A stretch of 64,000 bases of DNA from Trichomonas vaginalis G3 (Eukaryota; Parabasalia; Trichomonadida; Trichomonadidae). The stretch lies in assembly GCF_026262505.1 (NCBI RefSeq), contig NC_067206.1:33185896-33249895 (forward strand), given 5' to 3'. This document shows positions 62,099-64,000 of this stretch, piece by piece. Position 1 is the first letter of the stretch. Each line of letters starts with the position of its first letter. Under the pieces are notes generated by a model. That model saw nothing but the letters and a program-made list of their open reading frames with translations, did not search any database and was not told the DNA's origin. Both the position numbers and the translations under genes were made by a program.

Positions 62099-63097
62099 TT
62101 ATGAAGAGTTAGAAATGTTTACTAAAGTTTGTAAAAAAAGAGAAAGTTTATTAACATAAGAAATACTTTTATTGATAATTGCAAATTCTGCTTGGCAAAT
62201 ATCAGTTGAAAAATGAATCAATTTGTTAGTAAATAGTTCTCTTGGATTAGTAGGTTTTACATTTCTATAAAATGTTGTTGAAATCGAATTGTCAATGTAA
62301 CAACTATCAACTGTTAATTGATCATTGTTAAATATCAAATATGAACCTTCAGGACCAGTGTTGTTAATAAAAGAACAACTTTTTACAGTAAGAGAATTTT
62401 GATAATGGTAAATAATTCCATATGTTGATTTTGTTATGGTATTATTTATAATATTACATGAATCAATCAAAGCGTAATAGTGAATATTTATCATTTGACC
62501 TTCACTATCTGTTGCTAAATTATTAACAACAGTTGAATAATTAAATGTTGTTGTGTATTTACGTGAATCACATTTAAACCATCCAACAGAATATGAAGTA
62601 GCTTTACATGATGAGAAATTTGTTGATGAAACTACGATATTATCACTCATTGTATAAAATGTAAAACTACCAACACTTTCATTTCCTACATCGAAAAGGG
62701 AACTTTCAATAACAAAGTTTAAGTTATCTGTGCCAACTTCTGTATATGAAAATTGGCCACTTTTTGAGCTTTGGCATTTTGTACAACAGAATTTTCGTTG
62801 AACAATTGAACTATTCTTGCCAATTTTGTAGTAAATGCAACTTCCAGATTCTGTTGAAGTGCAATGACTAAAAGAACACCGATTATGTAGGAATAAAGAG
62901 TTTTCAATTGGGTAAAAGTAGATAACTCGGTTATTATCATCAAAAAAATTGCACTCATCTAAGAAATACTGGTGATTGTTGGTCTCTAGATTGCAGTTCT
63001 GACGATTTTTGATTGGATTTCCTGTAAACTGAATTGGAAAATAACTATTCCAGGGATCGTCATCTTCATCAGATGGCTTTCTCCCAAAATTTTCCAA
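62099..63097 (-). pseudogene. Beta-helix surface-protein fragment without start codon
   Basis: A 332-codon open frame with regular CxFxN-like repeats (CNFFDDN, CSFSHCTSTESGSCIYY, SSLFDVGNES, STNFSSCKATS, CNIINNTI, CSFINNTGPEGSYLIF), as in right-handed parallel beta-helix (Pmp-like) surface proteins of trichomonads. It opens just after a stop without ATG, and the first in-frame Met is more than 150 residues in. It has no C-terminal membrane anchor. It therefore looks like an internal fragment of a larger gene, or an N-terminally decayed one. Confidence 0.6.
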
Positions 63098-63515
63098 TTG
63101 TCAAAAAAGACGATATGTAAAAAAGGGAAGTTTCACTTTTATCAAAACCACAAAGAATGCAAATATGCTTGTAGCATTGAAATATTTATTTATATTATGG
63201 GAGCAGTATGCTTTGATGATTGTTTTTTGACTAAATAAACCAGAATTGGATATAGGAATGTAAATATGAGGTAAACTCATGTTACTCTTGGGCTACTTTA
63301 CAAATAATTAAATAAATTGGCACCAATATACCACCTTTTTTGATGTTAATTATAATTTTGATGGATTAGAATTATGAGTTAATGGCTCATATTCATGTAT
63401 TGTTATCATTAAACTGATAAATAAAAAATTAATGAATTAATTTTTAATTAGGATAAATTAATCTCATACTATACGAATCTTTGTAGAAAGAACTCTCTTA
63501 ATTAAAAAGTTCAAT
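63098..63515. other. AT-rich spacer, no gene seen
   Basis: About 420 bp without coding character between two surface-protein pieces on the same strand. Confidence 0.6.
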
Positions 63516-63998
63516 TTATGGTGCATCATCCTGAGCTGATTTAAAATCACTAGCATTTTCTTCGTTTTGGCTTTTTGAAGAAGATTTTGAACAGCAGCAT
63601 AATGATGCATGACAAAAGATGCACATAATTGCAAAAACAATAGAAATAATAACAATAACAACTATGACAACAATAATAGCAATTAAATATGGTGGAAATC
63701 CCTTTCCACCAACTTTTCCGATAGGTTCTCCTCTATCCATTCTCTCGCTTGATGATTCTGAAATCTTGTAATAATGACGCTGTGATTCGCTATCAATAAT
63801 TAATGGATAGTCAACTAATTTTGCATCAATTTTGAAATTCATCCCACCTTCTTCCTTTGCAATTGGAGTGTAATACACGGATAATTCCTGATAGGCAGTT
63901 ATTTTTTCTTCATAGTCGTTGTTGTAAAGTAGTCCATTATCTCGGAGTGAATTAAAACGTACATTTTCTGGGGTGATTTCAATTGATCCATTTTTCAT
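63516..63998 (-). CDS. C-terminal part of a type I surface membrane protein (runs off window)
   Basis: The frame is open to the window edge, so the true start is probably outside. About 100 residues of extracellular type (VDYPLIIDSESQRHYYKISESSS) are followed by a Pro-led transmembrane helix (PYLIAIIVVIVVIVIISIVFAIMCIFC), a Cys cluster (CHASLCCCSKSSSK) and a short acidic tail. This end is typical of large trichomonad surface proteins (BspA-like and Pmp-like). The ectodomain type cannot be judged here. Confidence 0.65.
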   Translation of the reverse strand: MKNGSIEITPENVRFNSLRDNGLLYNNDYEEKITAYQELSVYYTPIAKEEGGMNFKIDAKLVDYPLIIDSESQRHYYKISESSSERMDRGEPIGKVGGKGFPPYLIAIIVVIVVIVIISIVFAIMCIFCHASLCCCSKSSSKSQNEENASDFKSAQDDAP

Positions 63999-64000
63999 GA

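Overview
This is AT-rich protist DNA that I place in a trichomonad, most likely Trichomonas vaginalis or a close relative. Host-type genes are intron-free. Several start codons sit a few bases after a TCATTT/TCACTT initiator, which is the known core promoter of that parasite (clear at 23666, 57797 and near 56520). More than half of the window belongs to two Polinton (Maverick) elements, the large virus-like DNA transposons known to be abundant in T. vaginalis. Both are treated here as fossils.

Layout. Element A fills 1 to about 19.4 kb, with its left end outside the window. It carries the tail of a packaging ATPase, a penton-like minor capsid gene, a 955-residue fibre protein with collagen repeats and a phage-like tip, an integrase, a run of accessory genes (KilA-N type) bracketed by repeated promoter and palindrome units, a large N-terminal-domain protein followed by protein-primed-type DNA polymerase B, the major capsid protein and small structural genes. 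Host DNA from 19.5 to 30.45 kb holds a half-size ABC transporter, an ankyrin protein and two protein kinases of very different type. Element B (30461 to 55713, 25.25 kb) has about 99-bp terminal inverted repeats and an ACTCA duplication on both sides, so both ends are present. It carries capsid genes, an SF3 helicase, a packaging ATPase, a diverged DNA polymerase B, an integrase, a fibre, an N6-adenine methyltransferase and many small genes. Host DNA from 55.8 kb to the end holds a flavodoxin-fold quinone reductase-like protein, a Dbp5/DDX19-like DEAD-box helicase, a six-segment membrane protein and pieces of surface-protein genes.

Element state. Element A has most long genes open, with roughly four or five interrupted genes in view. 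Element B keeps its ends and target duplication, but roughly ten of its genes are interrupted. The two elements are distant relatives with different gene order. They share parts at three levels: core capsid/replication families, a nearly identical fibre tip, and one accessory cassette that in B lies inverted at the 3' end of the ATPase gene.

The most unusual structure is non-coding. (1) Tiny double hairpins with changing but always paired arms occur eight times in A, two of them in the same phase inside unrelated proteins, and a related hairpin in B's terminal repeats has compensatory differences. (2) A palindromic unit of about 48 bp sits near gene 3' ends nine times across both elements. 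(3) Element A has a cassette-like array of promoter repeat plus variable gene plus palindrome. (4) A 22-bp tandem array of about 17 copies with an 18-bp perfect palindrome at its heart lies between divergent genes of B. (5) Two promoter classes are visible: a TATTTTTATC-like motif before virion genes, and host-like TCATTT initiators in the less AT-rich 43-47 kb block.
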